NCBI GenBank assembly: GCA_030595525.1
Contig: JAUVDD010000111.1
Coordinates: 1-5,977 of the forward strand
DNA: 5,977 bases
Reading direction: 5' to 3'
Origin: Puniceicoccales bacterium
GTDB lineage: Bacteria > Verrucomicrobiota > Verrucomicrobiia > Opitutales > Oceanipulchritudinaceae
Part shown: in pieces, positions 5,050-5,977 of the stretch
Layout: each line of letters opens with the position of its first letter
How positions within the stretch are numbered: the stretch's first letter is position 1
Position numbers and translations under genes: made by a program
Notes under the pieces: model-generated
The model's input: the letters and a program-made list of their open reading frames with translations, nothing else
Databases searched by the model: none
Told to the model about the DNA's origin: nothing

Positions 5050-5977
5050 CCACAATGCTCAGTGAAATCATCGACAACAAGGTGCTGATGATAATGCCTC
5101 CGGAGGCCATCGCTCCGTCCCCGTGTAGTTGCTTGGCCATGACATAGCTGGCAACTGCTGTCGGGGTGGCAGAGAAGATCATCAGGATCAAGGTTTCAGT
5201 TTCCGACAAATTGAATGGCAAGCTGATCAGGTAGGCGAATAGCGGAGTCGCGAAGACTTTTAAAATTGATGAGAAGGTGGCGCTCCTGTACCGACCCTCC
5301 ATGGAGGTCAGGGCCATGCCTCCACCTACACAAATCAAGGCCATCGGTGCCGCTGTTCGGCCCACAAATTGCAGTGTGTCTCCAACGAATACCGGCAGGT
5401 CAATGGGCAATAAGTAAAGACACAATCCTGACAGGGCTGCCAGGACGAGCGGGTTGGTGGCAATGTTGCGGATCGTTTTTGGGAGTGCAGCTTGTTTTTC
5501 TCCCTGATGACCCCGCAGTAGAATCATCACCGATGTGACATTGTAGAGGATCATGATCGGTGCGAAAACAAAGACCGCTTTAGCGATTATATTCGATACC
5601 ACCTCGGCTTCCTGATCCCGCAGGGCGTAAATGAGGATAGGTAATCCTATAAAGGCCAGGTTTCCTCGAAATGAACCCTGTACAAATGTCCCTTTTTGCC
5701 AGGCATCCAGCCTCAAGAGACGGGCCACTAGAAAGGCCGATCCCATTACGCAGAAGGTCGTCGCGAAATATACCAGTATGATACTCAAGGAGCCTTCCGC
5801 CAAGTTGCTGGCCCGGTCCAGGTTTACCACGATCAGGGAGGGTAGGCACACCCAATATACCAGTCGGTTTAGTTCCTCCAGAAAAGGGCTCGTCAGGAAG
5901 CCTTTTCGGGTCAGGCCGTAGCCCAGCCCGATTACCGCAAATATTGGGAATAATGTCTGAAAGGTCTGCCAGATCAT
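5036..5977 (-). CDS. AEC (auxin efflux carrier)-family transporter
   Basis: This is a 313-residue, strongly hydrophobic inner-membrane protein of usual AEC length (about 310), with roughly ten predicted membrane helices in two halves. Family signatures are GLGYGLTRKGFL (17-28), LNRLVYWVCLPSLIV (36-50), SFRGNLAFIGLPI (102-114), TNPLVLAALSGL (174-185), TAAPMALICVGGGM (208-221) and TPTAVASYVMAKQLHGD (271-287). The charged loop around 155-170 divides the halves. Known bacterial members carry small organic anions such as malonate or malate, or amino acids; the substrate here cannot be read from sequence. The ATG falls exactly at the right edge of the window (5977-5975), so the ribosome site is unseen and an upstream start cannot be excluded. 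The gene converges on and overlaps the GH20-like gene, so any link to glycan use is by position only. Confidence 0.92.
   Translation of the reverse strand: MIWQTFQTLFPIFAVIGLGYGLTRKGFLTSPFLEELNRLVYWVCLPSLIVVNLDRASNLAEGSLSIILVYFATTFCVMGSAFLVARLLRLDAWQKGTFVQGSFRGNLAFIGLPILIYALRDQEAEVVSNIIAKAVFVFAPIMILYNVTSVMILLRGHQGEKQAALPKTIRNIATNPLVLAALSGLCLYLLPIDLPVFVGDTLQFVGRTAAPMALICVGGGMALTSMEGRYRSATFSSILKVFATPLFAYLISLPFNLSETETLILMIFSATPTAVASYVMAKQLHGDGAMASGGIIISTLLSMISLSIVVSLF

Overview
The window looks like part of a carbohydrate-degradation region in the chromosome of a Gram-negative environmental bacterium. The gene mix points to the Planctomycetota/Verrucomicrobiota/Lentisphaerota group: a GH106/GH2-like glycosidase tail, a divergent uroporphyrinogen-decarboxylase-family protein of a type I associate with these phyla, and a cytoplasmic GH20-like hydrolase. 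This taxonomic guess rests on gene content alone. Base composition looks moderate, and some genes have clear Shine-Dalgarno sites.

Layout: (1) 1-564, plus strand: the C-terminal end of a large glycoside hydrolase, cut by the left edge. (2) 585-1198, minus strand: a complete two-gene toxin-antitoxin module, an AbrB/MazE/SpoVT-type antitoxin followed by a Doc (Fic-fold) toxin. The two overlap by 4 bases. Two interlocking palindromes lie just upstream of the antitoxin and are the likely autoregulatory operator. (3) 1379-5049, plus strand: three co-directional genes, namely a URO-D-superfamily protein that appears to have lost the zinc ligands of the methyltransferase branch, a membrane-anchored protein with four LTxxQ-like motifs in two tandem units and a polyglycine tail, and a cytoplasmic GH20-like hexosaminidase. 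The last two are 10 bases apart and almost certainly cotranscribed. (4) 5036-5977, minus strand: an AEC-family membrane transporter that converges on the GH20-like gene and overlaps it by 14 bases.

How they may fit together: the flanking glycosidases suggest breakdown of a complex, possibly deoxy- or amino-sugar-containing glycan. The GH20-like enzyme would finish oligosaccharides in the cytoplasm, and the AEC carrier could move a small organic anion or related product. The role of the URO-D-like protein is unknown. The LTxxQ-like protein resembles a duplicated, membrane-tethered relative of the Spy/CpxP periplasmic stress proteins. The toxin-antitoxin pair looks like an independent cassette between the sugar genes. 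The most unusual items are the doubled LTxxQ protein with its ambiguous start (a six-codon leader ORF ends on its TTG codon) and the URO-D homologue without zinc ligands. I see no CRISPR array, tRNA, rRNA or insertion sequence. No gene-free stretch exceeds 300 bases; the longest is the 180-base gap at 1199-1378.
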